Translations under genes and position numbers: made by a program
Notes under the pieces: generated by a model
What the model was told of the DNA's origin: nothing
What the model saw: only the letters and a program-made list of their open reading frames with translations
Databases searched by the model: none
NCBI GenBank assembly: GCA_028278525.1
Contig: JANQEE010000004.1
Location: 1-44,739 of the forward strand
DNA length: 44,739 nt
Reading direction: 5' to 3'
Source: Minwuiaceae bacterium
GTDB taxonomy: Bacteria > Pseudomonadota > Alphaproteobacteria > Minwuiales > Minwuiaceae
Part shown: piece after piece, positions 35,571 to 43,871 of the stretch
How positions within the stretch are numbered: the stretch's first letter is position 1
Layout of the letters: each line of letters opens with the position of its first letter

Positions 35571-36200
35571 TCAACGGTCTTCCAACGGCGACTGTGTCGC
35601 GGCGATGCTCGGCCTTTGTTTAATTCGCCCGAGCCAATCGCGGAGCGTCGGAAACTCTCCCAACAGTTCCCGGCCCGTCGGCGCCATGGCGAAATAGATG
35701 AACATCGGCGCGGCGTAGAGGTCGGCCAGCGTCAGCCTGTCGCCGGCCAGATAGTCCGCCCCGTCCTGCAAATCGGTAAGCGCGGTAAGCGTCGTCCTCA
35801 CCAGCGGGGCCGCCGCCGCGACCTTCGCTGCATCCGGCTCGCGGAACTCGGCGACGAACACGCCCCAGACCAAGGAGGGATAGGCGTAGCTGTCCATGAT
35901 GCGCATGACCTGCGTCATCCGCGCCCGCGCCTTCGGCTCCGGCGGGGTCAGCGCCGGCCCGTCGAATACCTCGTCCACATAGCGGACGATGGCGTCGGTC
36001 TCGTACAGGCGGAAGCCGTCATGCTCGAACGCCGGCACCTTGCCGAACGGCTGCCGCGCCATGTGCGCGGCCGGCGGGCCGCCCTCCTGGAACGGATCGA
36101 CCTCCGCCAGCCGGTACGGGCAGCCCTTTTCCTCCAGCGTCAGCCGGGCGGCGCGCACATAGACGCTGCGCGCCATGCCGAACACGATCGGTGTGCCCAA
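35571..36200 (-). CDS. Glutathione S-transferase family protein
   Basis: A 209-residue GST: thioredoxin-like N-terminal domain with the cis-Pro/ substrate loop GKVPAFEHDGFRLYETDAIVRY (split as KVPAFEHDG and YETDAIVRYVD) and a helical C-terminal domain with the N-capping motif DRLTLADLYAAPM. A TTG start at 36200 is chosen because AGGAGG lies 5 nt upstream (36206-36211); a GTG at 36221 would add seven residues that overlap that site. It ends 3 nt from the convergent PPC-repeat gene. It conjugates or reduces unknown electrophiles. Confidence 0.88.
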   Translation of the reverse strand: MGTPIVFGMARSVYVRAARLTLEEKGCPYRLAEVDPFQEGGPPAAHMARQPFGKVPAFEHDGFRLYETDAIVRYVDEVFDGPALTPPEPKARARMTQVMRIMDSYAYPSLVWGVFVAEFREPDAAKVAAAAPLVRTTLTALTDLQDGADYLAGDRLTLADLYAAPMFIYFAMAPTGRELLGEFPTLRDWLGRIKQRPSIAATQSPLEDR

Positions 36201-36302
36201 GACAACCTCCTCATCCCGCACTCTAGGCCGGTTTCCCCGCGGGCGGAATACGGGCTAGAATCTCACCAGATGGGATCGACACACACGAACGGGGTGAGCG
36301 AC

Positions 36303-37136
36303 ATGAAGGTGGGCGTCTTTATCTTCGCGACGGAATACGCCATTCGCATCGACGAACTGGCGCGGGAATTGGAAAGCCGGGGCTACGACTCTCTGTTCGT
36401 GCCGGAACATACCCACATCCCGACCAGCCGGCGGAGCCCCTGGCCGGGCGGCGCGCCGCTGCCGAAGGAATACATCCACACCCTGGACCCGTTCGTCGGG
36501 CTGACCGCCGCCGCCTCGGTCACCACCAAGCTCCGCATCGGCACCGGCATCTGCCTGATGTCGCAGCGCGACCCGATCGTCACCGCCAAGGCGGCCGCCA
36601 GCCTCGACTATCTGTCGAACGGCCGGTTCGATTTCGCCGTCGGCGCCGGCTGGAACGCCGAGGAGATGGAGAACCACGGCACCGTCTTCGAAACCCGCTT
36701 CCGCGTGATGGCTGAGCGGATCCGCGCCATGAAGACCATCTGGACCGAGGAGGAGGCCGAATTCCACGGCGAGTTCGTCGACTTCGATCCCATCTGGTCC
36801 TACCCGAAGCCGGTGCAGAAGCCGCATCCGCCGCTGCTGCTCGGCGGCGAGACCAAATACACCATGAAGCGCATCGTCGATTTTGCCGACGGCTGGTTCC
36901 CGCGCCCGCGCGGTTTCGACCCGGCCGAGGGCATGGCGCATCTGGCCCAGATCGCGGCGGAAGCCGACCGCGATATGAGCACCATTTCCTGCACCGTGTT
37001 CGGCGCCAAACCGGACCGGGAGACGCTGGACCGCTACGCCAACGCCGGCATCGACCGCGTCCTGTTCGGCCTGCCCCCCGCCGGCCGCGACGTCGTCCTG
37101 CCCAAACTGGACGCATACGCGAAGCTCATCGAGTAA
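36303..37136 (+). CDS. LLM-class F420-dependent oxidoreductase (TIGR03619-like)
   Basis: A 277-residue luciferase-like monooxygenase fold protein. Typical features are GVFIFATEYAIRIDELARELE at the start (split: GVFIFATEY), the SLFVPEHTHIP segment, LRIGTGICLMSQRDPIVTAK, and the GRFDFAVGAGWNAEEMENHG motif. The best matches I recall are the Rv2161c-like F420 family, so F420 or FMN is the probable cofactor. ATG 36303 is used; an in-frame ATG at 36270 would add 11 residues. The gene is followed by a family C repeat. Confidence 0.88.
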   Translation: MKVGVFIFATEYAIRIDELARELESRGYDSLFVPEHTHIPTSRRSPWPGGAPLPKEYIHTLDPFVGLTAAASVTTKLRIGTGICLMSQRDPIVTAKAAASLDYLSNGRFDFAVGAGWNAEEMENHGTVFETRFRVMAERIRAMKTIWTEEEAEFHGEFVDFDPIWSYPKPVQKPHPPLLLGGETKYTMKRIVDFADGWFPRPRGFDPAEGMAHLAQIAAEADRDMSTISCTVFGAKPDRETLDRYANAGIDRVLFGLPPAGRDVVLPKLDAYAKLIE

Positions 37137-37150
37137 CGCGCAACCCCGGC

Positions 37151-37236
37151 CGTCATCGCGAGGCGCGCAGCGCCGCGGCGATCTCGGGAAGATAGGGCAC
37201 GGCCCATCGAGATTGCTTCGCTCCGCTCGCAATGAC
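37151..37236. repeat. Palindromic repeat, family C copy 1
   Basis: An 86-bp element: starts CGTCATCGCGAGGCGCGCAG, ends GCTTCGCTCCGCTCGCAATGAC. Closely related to 38109-38195 and partially to 8902-8947. On the minus strand it can be read as MRAERSN...PRR.APRDD, which produces spurious N-terminal extensions of genes next to it. Confidence 0.85.
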
Positions 37237-37242
37237 CGCCTA

Positions 37243-38103
37243 CTAGCCGCGGTTCGCCAGCCACAGCCCGGCCGCCACCGCGCCCAGGCCGAGCACGAAC
37301 AGCGCGGTAATCCGCTCGCCCAGCAGCAGCGCGCCGAGCGCCGTCGCGGTAATCGGGCTCAGCGCCACGAAGATCGTCACCCGCGTCGGCGTCGCATGCT
37401 TCAGCGCCCACAGCCAGAGGTAATAGCCGACGCCGCTGCTCACCCCGATGAACAGCACCGCCGCCCAGCCGCCGGCGGTGAAGCGGGGCAGGGCGTCGAA
37501 GAACCCTTCCCACGCCGCCGGCACGGCCAGGAACGCCACCGACGCCAGCATTGCGAAGGCGCCGACCTGCGCCGGCGGGTAACGGGCGACGTAGGGCCGG
37601 TACAGCACGCTGCAGACGGCGCCGCAGAGCGCCGAGCCGAACACCGCGGCGACGCCGAGCCAGCCGCCGCCGTCCAGGCGGCCGACGCTCAGCTTCTCGC
37701 CCAGCACAAGCGCCACGCCGGCAATGGTCAGAATAACGCCAGCCGCCTTGGCCCAGGTCAGCGCCTCCAGCCGGAGCGCTGCGGCGAACAGCATGGTCAG
37801 GAAGGGGAAGGTGGAGAAGATCAGCGCGCCGAGCGCCGACGGAATGAATTGCAGCCCGTAATTCAACAGCGCGATCAGCACGCCGAACTGAACGATGCCG
37901 AGGATCGCGACCGGCGCCAGATCGCGTGGCCGGAACCGCACCCGCGCGGCCATCAGCACCGGCGGCAGCAGGCAGACCGCGCCCACCGCATAGCGCAGCA
38001 GCGCCAGCGACGCCGGCGCCGACTGGTCGATCACGAACCGCGTCGCCACCATGGTCGCCCCGACCAGAAACCCCGCGACGGCACCGGCCAGTGCCGGCAA
38101 CAT
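37243..38103 (-). CDS. EamA/DMT-family transporter
   Basis: About 286 residues, ten hydrophobic segments in two EamA repeats (first GAVAGFLVGATMVATRFVID, second around GVAAVFGSALCGAVCSVLY). The frame is open to 38190, but that part is only the translation of the family C repeat, so the ATG at 38103 (MLPALAGAV) is the start. It is flanked by two family C repeats. Probably an exporter of an unknown small metabolite; the second carrier of this family in the window. Confidence 0.87.
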   Translation of the reverse strand: MLPALAGAVAGFLVGATMVATRFVIDQSAPASLALLRYAVGAVCLLPPVLMAARVRFRPRDLAPVAILGIVQFGVLIALLNYGLQFIPSALGALIFSTFPFLTMLFAAALRLEALTWAKAAGVILTIAGVALVLGEKLSVGRLDGGGWLGVAAVFGSALCGAVCSVLYRPYVARYPPAQVGAFAMLASVAFLAVPAAWEGFFDALPRFTAGGWAAVLFIGVSSGVGYYLWLWALKHATPTRVTIFVALSPITATALGALLLGERITALFVLGLGAVAAGLWLANRG

Positions 38104-38108
38104 CACGC

Positions 38109-38195
38109 CGTCATCGCGAGGCGCGAAGCGCCGCGGCGATCTGGAAAACATCGAGCCTCGCCTCCCCGGATTGCTTCGCTCCGCTCGCAATGACG
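38109..38195. repeat. Palindromic repeat, family C copy 2
   Basis: An 87-bp element with CGTCATCGCGAGGCGCGAAG at the left and GCTTCGCTCCGCTCGCAATG at the right; same orientation as the copy at 37151-37236, the two bracketing the EamA gene. Confidence 0.85.
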
Positions 38196-38200
38196 TTCCT

Positions 38201-39139
38201 TCAACCGCCGCGCAGGTCCAACTCCCAGGTCTCGTCCACCATCTCCTGCCCGAAGTCCCGCACCAGTTCCTCGTGAACCTTCACAAATCCCGCCTTCTCG
38301 TAAATCCGGCGCGCGACGTACAGATGCCCCATGGTCCAAAGCGTGATCTTCTCGTAGCCGGCGCGCCGGGCGAACCGGATGCATTCGTCGACCAGCCGCC
38401 GGCCGAGCCCCAGCCCGCGCGCCTTCAGCTCGATCAGCAGCAGGCGCAGCTTCGCCACACTGTCCGACACCTTCACCAGGAACACCGTGCCGACGATCTC
38501 GCCGTCCATCTCGGCGATCCAGCTGCATTCCCACTTCGGATCGAAGTTCTTGATCAACTCGGACGCGACGCCGGCGACCAGCCCCTCGAACTGTTCGTTC
38601 AGGCCGTATTCCTCGCCGTAGACCACGCCGTGCCGATGCACCACCCAGCCCAGATCGCCAGCCCGGTGCGGCCGCAGGATGTAGGGATCCCGTCCTTTCG
38701 AAGATCCGCCCAGCAGGGCCTCGATGGTCGCCATCGACGCGGTCAGCCGGCGTTGCTCCTCCTCGGTCAGGGCGGACAGCATCTCCCCGACTTCCGCCGC
38801 GGAGCGCTGGTCCAGATCTGTTGACGCCGCCCGTCCGGCCTCGGTCAGGGTCAGCAGGCTCTTACGCCCATCCTCGGGGGAGCGTGTCTTCAGCAGCACG
38901 CCCCGCTTCTCCAGCCCGGCCAGCAGCCGGCTCAGATAGCCGGCGTCCAGGCCCAGCATCTCGCCGAGCCAGGTGGCCGTGATCCCGTCGCGCTGCCCCA
39001 TCTCGTAGAGAATGCGCGCCTCCGCCAGCGAAAAGCCGCTTTGCAGCAGCCCCTCCAGCAGCACGCCGATCTGCTTGGTGTAGAACCGGTTGAACCGCCG
39101 CACCGCCGCGACCTTCTCCGCTAAAGCTGTGTCGGTCAT
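38201..39139 (-). CDS. Bifunctional MarR-type regulator / GNAT acetyltransferase
   Basis: A 312-residue fusion. Residues about 1-140 are a MarR winged helix (LSLAEARILYEMGQRDGITA-type helix, LDAGYLSRLLAGLEKRGVLL recognition helix, RSPEDGRKSLLTLTEAG wing). Residues about 155-312 are a GNAT domain with the acetyl-CoA motif ELKARGLGLGRRLVDECIRF. The arrangement is a known but scarcely studied family. Start: two ATGs, 39145 and 39139; the AGGAG at the right distance (7 nt) supports the second. A palindrome upstream may be its operator. Its targets are unknown; the divergently placed heme genes are close but have their own Fur-like site. Confidence 0.9.
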   Translation of the reverse strand: MTDTALAEKVAAVRRFNRFYTKQIGVLLEGLLQSGFSLAEARILYEMGQRDGITATWLGEMLGLDAGYLSRLLAGLEKRGVLLKTRSPEDGRKSLLTLTEAGRAASTDLDQRSAAEVGEMLSALTEEEQRRLTASMATIEALLGGSSKGRDPYILRPHRAGDLGWVVHRHGVVYGEEYGLNEQFEGLVAGVASELIKNFDPKWECSWIAEMDGEIVGTVFLVKVSDSVAKLRLLLIELKARGLGLGRRLVDECIRFARRAGYEKITLWTMGHLYVARRIYEKAGFVKVHEELVRDFGQEMVDETWELDLRGG

Positions 39140-39156
39140 CGTCATCTCCTGTTGAA

Positions 39157-39189
39157 TGACAGTGTCACCTAGATAGTTGCTTATGTCAA
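39157..39189 (-). promoter_or_regulatory. Promoter/operator of the MarR-GNAT gene
   Basis: On the minus strand TTGACA (39184-39189) is a good -35, and GACACT 17 nt on may serve as -10. The latter overlaps the palindrome TGACA-C-TGTCA (39157-39167), typical in size for a MarR half-site pair. The arrangement fits autorepression. Confidence 0.45.
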
Positions 39190-39242
39190 ATAAACGGTCG
39201 TCGGCACGGCCCGCTGAACGGCCGGTCAAATTCGTTTGCAAA

Positions 39243-39257
39243 TGCGAGTCAGTCTTA
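39243..39257 (+). promoter_or_regulatory. Fur-like box upstream of hmuP
   Basis: TGCGAGTCAGTCTTA agrees with 10 of 14 defined positions of the 7-1-7 Fur inverted repeat (TGAGAATNATTCTCA); just upstream is TTGCAAA. It is 23 nt before the first possible hmuP start. Iron repression of a heme-uptake operon is well established in the family. Confidence 0.5.
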
Positions 39258-39279
39258 ATATCATTACGGTGTTGTTGCG

Positions 39280-39540
39280 ATGGCCGTATGTCCTTCGCGG
39301 AAAATGTATGTATCGGGGCCCAGGGGCAGGCAGGACGTGGATGATCGGGACGAATTGGGCGGCGCCGGCGTCGGCCGCGTGGCCGACCGGCAATCGGGCG
39401 ACGCCACCGGCCTCCCTGGCCTCCGCACGGTCCGGTCTGCCGATCTGTTCGCGGATGCCCGCGAAATTGTCATCGACCATTGCGGCGACCGATACCGCCT
39501 CCGTCGCACCAGCAAAGGGAAATTGATTCTCACCAAATGA
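39280..39540 (+). CDS. hmuP: HemP/HmuP hemin uptake protein
   Basis: A small protein whose C-terminal 36 residues carry the HemP signature: SADLFADAREIVIDHCGDRY followed by RLRRTSKGKLILTK. HmuP-type proteins are needed for heme uptake gene expression in some alphaproteobacteria. The N-terminus is uncertain: ATG 39280 gives 86 residues, whereas GTG 39337 (with AGGCAGG upstream) gives 67, closer to known homologues. It lies at the head of the heme genes, 160 nt before hmuR, and behind a Fur-like box. Confidence 0.85.
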   Translation: MAVCPSRKMYVSGPRGRQDVDDRDELGGAGVGRVADRQSGDATGLPGLRTVRSADLFADAREIVIDHCGDRYRLRRTSKGKLILTK

Positions 39541-39701
39541 AACATGGCCGCCGGTTCCGGCGGCCGGCCGAACGAACGGTCCCAGCCAGCCACCGATCGC
39601 CACCGTGCTCATGGCAGCCAGCCCGGACAACGGAAAAGCCGAAGGCCCGATTAACCGCACGGGCATCGGCAGTGCGATCAACGAACAAAAGGGGATAGGT
39701 C

Positions 39702-41819
39702 GTGGCTGGCAGAACAGGTTGGATGGGCCCGGCGGCGAAGGCCGCCATTTTTGTGACGATCGGAACCGCGGGCGCCGCGGCGCAGGACAAGACGGCGGAT
39801 ACGGAGGACGCGCAAATCCTAGGCACGATATCGGTGACGGCGACGCGCAACCCGATAAAGGCGTTCGACTATCCGGGCATGGTCACGGTGATCGGCCGCG
39901 ACGACATCCTGACGACGCAGCCGTCCACGCCCGACGATATCCTGAAGGTGGTGCCCAACGTCGAATTTACCGGCGGGCCGCGCCGCACCGGCGAGGTGCC
40001 CAGCATCCGCGGCTTCGAAGGCGCCGACGTCATCGTCTTGTTCGACGGCGCCCGCCAGAACTTCGGCTCGGCCCACGACGGCCGCTTCTTTATCGACCCC
40101 AGCCTGCTGAAGCAGGTCGAAGTCATCCGCGGCCCGGCCTCGTCGCTTTACGGCAGCGGCGGGACCGGCGGCGTGATCGAATTCCGCACCGTCGACGCCG
40201 ACGACCTGCTGGGCGCGGGCGAACGGTACGGCGCCAGCGCCTCCGCCGGCTATCAGACCGCCAATTCGGAACGGTCCGGCAGTTTCAGCGCCTTCGGCAG
40301 GCCGGGCGCCGGCATCGATCTGGTCGGCAGCGTGACTTTAAGGCAATCCAATTCCATCGAACTCGGCGACGGCAATACGTTGCACGATTCCGACGACGAC
40401 GTCCTCGCCGGCCTCGCCAAGGCAAGCTGGTCCTTCGCCGACCATCACCGCGTCGATGGCTCGTTCCTCAGCTTCAACAACGACGCGGAGGAGCCGAACA
40501 ACGGCCAGGGCGCCGGCGGCGACAACCTGACCGACAAGGAAGTCCGCTCCAACACCTGGCGGGCCGGCTACGGCTACAAGAACCCCGACAATCGCCTGAT
40601 CGACCTGGATGTGATCGCCTACTACACCGGCATGAAGGTCGACGAGCAACGGCTGGACGCCGACGGCGCCGGCCCGATTGGCGAGCGGCTCAAGCGCGAT
40701 GTGGAAACGGTCGGCCTCAGGCTGGACAACCGGTCGCGCTTCGATCTGGCCGACAGCGTTTCGACCGTCTTCACCTATGGCGGCGAGTTCTACGCCGACG
40801 AACAGGACGGCGAATCCGCGGCCGGCGACCGCGACGGCGTGCCGGATGCGGACGCCCTGTTTTACGGCATTTTCGCCCAGGCGGAAGTGAACGTCTCGGA
40901 ACCGTTCGGCGTCATTCCCGGCGACCTGCTGATCATCCCGGGGCTGCGCTACGACGACTATGAATCTTCCAGCGACATCGCCGACGACAACGAAGCCAGC
41001 CAGCTCTCGCCGCGCATCGGCGTCAGCTATCTGCCGAACGACTGGCTGCTGTTCTTCGCCAACTACGCCCACGCCTTCCGGGCGCCGACCTTCGACGAGC
41101 TGTTCACGACCGGCACCCATTTCGTCATCCCGATCGGCCCGGGCGTCACCAACCGCTTCGTGCCCAACCCGGATCTCGATCCGCAAAGCACGCGGACGGT
41201 GGAGTTCGGCGGCGGCATCACCTTCAAAAGCATGGTCGTGCCGGGCGACCTGTTCCAGGTGAAGATCTCGCGCTTCTTTATCTGGGGCGACGATTTCATC
41301 GACACCGACGTCAACCAGCCGACGCCCTTCATCGACTGCAACCCGTTCATTCCCGGCAATTGCGACGGCACGACGGAGACGGTGAACGTTCCCGACGCCG
41401 AACTGGACGGGATGGAGGTGGAAGCCTCCTACGAGAGCGGCCGCTTCCTCTGGTCGTTCGGCTTCTCCTCGATCGATGGCGAAAACGACGACACCGGCGA
41501 GAAGCTCGGCGTGCTCACGCCGGACCAGTTCACGGTCAACACGGCGGCCAAGCTGCACGAAATCGACTCGCTGATCGGCTGGCGCGTCCTGCTCGCGAAC
41601 CGGTTCGACGAGGTCAACGACCCGGCGGAGGAACGCGACGGCTATGTCGTACACGACTTCTATTTTGCCTGGCAGCCGTCGATGAAGCCGTTCGACGGGT
41701 TCCGCCTCGATCTCGGTGTCGATAACGCCTTCGACGAGGCCTACGACCGCGTTTTCACCGACTCGGCGGAGCCGGGCCGCAGTTTTAAGGCGACGGTCAG
41801 CTATTCGCTCAAATGGTGA
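39702..41819 (+). CDS. hmuR: TonB-dependent heme/hemoglobin receptor
   Basis: A 705-residue outer-membrane receptor. A signal peptide ends near residue 27 (AAAQ), a TonB-box-like ISVTATR follows (about 43-49), then the plug (VPSIRGFEGADVIVLFDGAR, VIRGPASSLYGSGGTGGVIE), then a 22-strand barrel ending in SYSLKW. The heme-receptor pair FRAPTFDELF and NPDLDPQ with a conserved histidine between them (TGTHF) is present. The start is GTG 39702 with GGGGATAGG upstream. It brings heme into the periplasm for HmuT. Confidence 0.93.
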   Translation: MAGRTGWMGPAAKAAIFVTIGTAGAAAQDKTADTEDAQILGTISVTATRNPIKAFDYPGMVTVIGRDDILTTQPSTPDDILKVVPNVEFTGGPRRTGEVPSIRGFEGADVIVLFDGARQNFGSAHDGRFFIDPSLLKQVEVIRGPASSLYGSGGTGGVIEFRTVDADDLLGAGERYGASASAGYQTANSERSGSFSAFGRPGAGIDLVGSVTLRQSNSIELGDGNTLHDSDDDVLAGLAKASWSFADHHRVDGSFLSFNNDAEEPNNGQGAGGDNLTDKEVRSNTWRAGYGYKNPDNRLIDLDVIAYYTGMKVDEQRLDADGAGPIGERLKRDVETVGLRLDNRSRFDLADSVSTVFTYGGEFYADEQDGESAAGDRDGVPDADALFYGIFAQAEVNVSEPFGVIPGDLLIIPGLRYDDYESSSDIADDNEASQLSPRIGVSYLPNDWLLFFANYAHAFRAPTFDELFTTGTHFVIPIGPGVTNRFVPNPDLDPQSTRTVEFGGGITFKSMVVPGDLFQVKISRFFIWGDDFIDTDVNQPTPFIDCNPFIPGNCDGTTETVNVPDAELDGMEVEASYESGRFLWSFGFSSIDGENDDTGEKLGVLTPDQFTVNTAAKLHEIDSLIGWRVLLANRFDEVNDPAEERDGYVVHDFYFAWQPSMKPFDGFRLDLGVDNAFDEAYDRVFTDSAEPGRSFKATVSYSLKW

Positions 41820-41853
41820 AGGCTGCCGGCGCCCGCAACCAAGGAGTCTCCAG

Positions 41854-42774
41854 ATGAAAACCGCTGCCTCGTGGCTATCCGTCCTCTGCCTCGTTGCGTT
41901 TGTTGCCGCGCGGCCCGCCGCCGCCGATATCGCGGTGACGGACGCCACCGGCAAGGCGGTAACGGTGCCGGCCTTCGGCCCGGTCGTCTCCATCGGCGGC
42001 TCGGTTACGGAAATCGTCCATGCCCTCGGTCAGGCCGACCGTATCGTGGCCGTCGACTCCACCAGTCTCTATCCGCCGGCCGCGACCGAAAAGCCGGATG
42101 TCGGCTACATGCGGCAACTGGCGGCGGAGCCGATCCTGGCCATGCAGCCGGCGCTGATTCTCGCCATCGAGGATGCCGGGCCCCCGGCGGTGCTGGATCA
42201 GATCCGGGAGGCTGGCGTGCCGGTCGTTCTCGTGCCCGACCAGCCGACGCCCTACGGCGTTCTGGACAAGATCGACATCGTTGCCGCCGCGCTCGGCGTG
42301 CCGGCCAAGGGCGACGCCCTCCGCGCCGCGTTGCGGGCCGAGCTGGACGGCCTGGCCGCCAAAATCGCCAAGGTGTCCGCGCGTCCGCGCGTCATGTTCG
42401 TGCTCTCGATCGGCCAGGGGCGGGTGCCGATGGCGGCGGGCGCGGACACCTCCGCGGCGGGCATCGTCCAGCTCGCCGGCGGCGAGAACGCCGTCGGCGG
42501 GTTCAATGGCTACAAACCCCTGTCGCCGGAAGCGGCGGTGGCGGCGGCGCCGGAGGTGTTGTTGATTACCAAACGCTCGCTCGGCCTGCTCGGCGGCGAG
42601 CAGGGGCTGCTCGCCATTCCCGAAATCGCGGTAACCCCGGCCGGCCAGGCGCGGCGCATCGTCGCCATGGACGGGCTGTTGCTGCTCGGCTTCGGTCCGC
42701 GCACCGGTAAGGCGATCCGCCAGCTTGCCGGCCATCTGCATCCCGGCCTGTCCATAAGAGCGGCGGCGGACTAG
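41854..42774 (+). CDS. hmuT: Periplasmic heme-binding protein
   Basis: A 306-residue cluster A-III binding protein with signal peptide (cleavage near residue 24, AAA-DIA). Characteristic parts: VVSIGGSVTEIVHALGQADR (about 44-63), VAVDSTSLYPPAA (possible heme-axial Tyr) and DVGYMRQLAAEPILAMQPAL. AAGGAG lies 8 nt before the ATG. It passes heme from HmuR to the HmuUV permease; gap to hmuR is 34 nt. Confidence 0.92.
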   Translation: MKTAASWLSVLCLVAFVAARPAAADIAVTDATGKAVTVPAFGPVVSIGGSVTEIVHALGQADRIVAVDSTSLYPPAATEKPDVGYMRQLAAEPILAMQPALILAIEDAGPPAVLDQIREAGVPVVLVPDQPTPYGVLDKIDIVAAALGVPAKGDALRAALRAELDGLAAKIAKVSARPRVMFVLSIGQGRVPMAAGADTSAAGIVQLAGGENAVGGFNGYKPLSPEAAVAAAPEVLLITKRSLGLLGGEQGLLAIPEIAVTPAGQARRIVAMDGLLLLGFGPRTGKAIRQLAGHLHPGLSIRAAAD

Positions 42775-42794
42775 GCGCGCCGGCGGCCCACCAG

Positions 42795-43871
42795 ATGAGT
42801 TCCGTCGCGGTGTCCGGCCTCGCCGCCGTTGCCGAGCGCCATCGGCGGCGCAATATTATTGCGATTTCTGCCCTGGTGGCCGGCTTCGTCGCGGTCTTCC
42901 TGCTCTCCGTTGGCTGGGGCGCGGTGCCGATCCGGCCCGGCCAGGTCGTCGCCATCCTGGCCGAACCGCTGGGCCTCGACCTGCCATGGGCGTTCGACAA
43001 CCGCGAGAGCACGGTCCTGCTCGCGATCCGGCTGCCGCGCGCCGTGCTCGCCGTGCTCGCCGGTGCCGCGCTTGCGGTGTCCGGCGCCGCTTTGCAGGGC
43101 CTGTTCCGCAATCCGATGGCGGACCCGGCCTTGATCGGCGTTTCAAGCGGCGCGGCGCTCGCCGCCGTCGGCGTCATCGTTCTCGGCATCGGCACCGGCG
43201 TCTTCGGGCTTTACGCCCTGCCGGTCGCAGCCTTCGTCGGCGGGCTGGTCGCCACCGTCATCGTCTACCGTATCGCCAGCCGCGGCGGGCGGACCGAGAT
43301 CGCGACCATGTTGCTCGCCGGCATCGCGGTCAACGCTATGGCGGGCGCCGGCATCGGGCTGATGACCTTTCTCAGCGACGATCGTCAGCTGCGCGAGTTG
43401 AATTTCTGGCTGCTCGGTGGCCTCGGCGGCGTCACCTGGGAAAAGCTGCTGCCGGCGGTGCCGTTGGTTCTGCTCGCGGTCGTCGTGATCCCGCTGCTGG
43501 CGCGCCGCCTCAACGCCCTGCTGCTCGGCGAGACCGAAGCCCTGCATCTCGGCTTCCATGTGGAGAACACCAAACGCCTGATCGTCACGTTGGCGGCGCT
43601 CGCGACCGGCGGCACCGTCGCGTTGACCGGCGTGATCGGCTTCGTCGGGCTGGTCGTGCCGCACCTCGTCCGTCTGCTGATCGGGCCGGACCACCGCGTC
43701 CTGCTGCCGGCGTCGATCCTGCTCGGCGCCGGCCTGATGCTGCTGGCGGACCTGTTCGCCCGCACCCTGGTGCTGCCGGCCGAACTGCCGGTCGGCATCC
43801 TGACCAGTTGCGTCGGCGGTCCGTTCTTCATCTGGCTGCTCGTGCGCTACCGGGCGATCGGAGGCTGGTAA
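42795..43871 (+). CDS. hmuU: Heme ABC transporter permease (FecCD family)
   Basis: A 358-residue inner-membrane permease with about ten helices. Family motifs are LAIRLPRAVLAVLAGAALAV, then GLFRNPMADPALIGVSSGAA, GFVGLVVPHLVRLLIGPDHR and the coupling-loop region after it. It starts 20 nt after hmuT and shares one base with the hmuV start (TAATG). Confidence 0.93.
   Translation: MSSVAVSGLAAVAERHRRRNIIAISALVAGFVAVFLLSVGWGAVPIRPGQVVAILAEPLGLDLPWAFDNRESTVLLAIRLPRAVLAVLAGAALAVSGAALQGLFRNPMADPALIGVSSGAALAAVGVIVLGIGTGVFGLYALPVAAFVGGLVATVIVYRIASRGGRTEIATMLLAGIAVNAMAGAGIGLMTFLSDDRQLRELNFWLLGGLGGVTWEKLLPAVPLVLLAVVVIPLLARRLNALLLGETEALHLGFHVENTKRLIVTLAALATGGTVALTGVIGFVGLVVPHLVRLLIGPDHRVLLPASILLGAGLMLLADLFARTLVLPAELPVGILTSCVGGPFFIWLLVRYRAIGGW

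Noticed and set aside
36255..37232. A 325-codon minus-strand frame starting MRAERSN opposite the LLM oxidoreductase
   Set aside because: The start comes from the family C repeat and the rest is antisense to a real gene.
40338..41993. A 551-codon minus-strand open frame opposite hmuR
   Set aside because: No recognisable domain; hmuR on the plus strand is complete and in an obvious operon.
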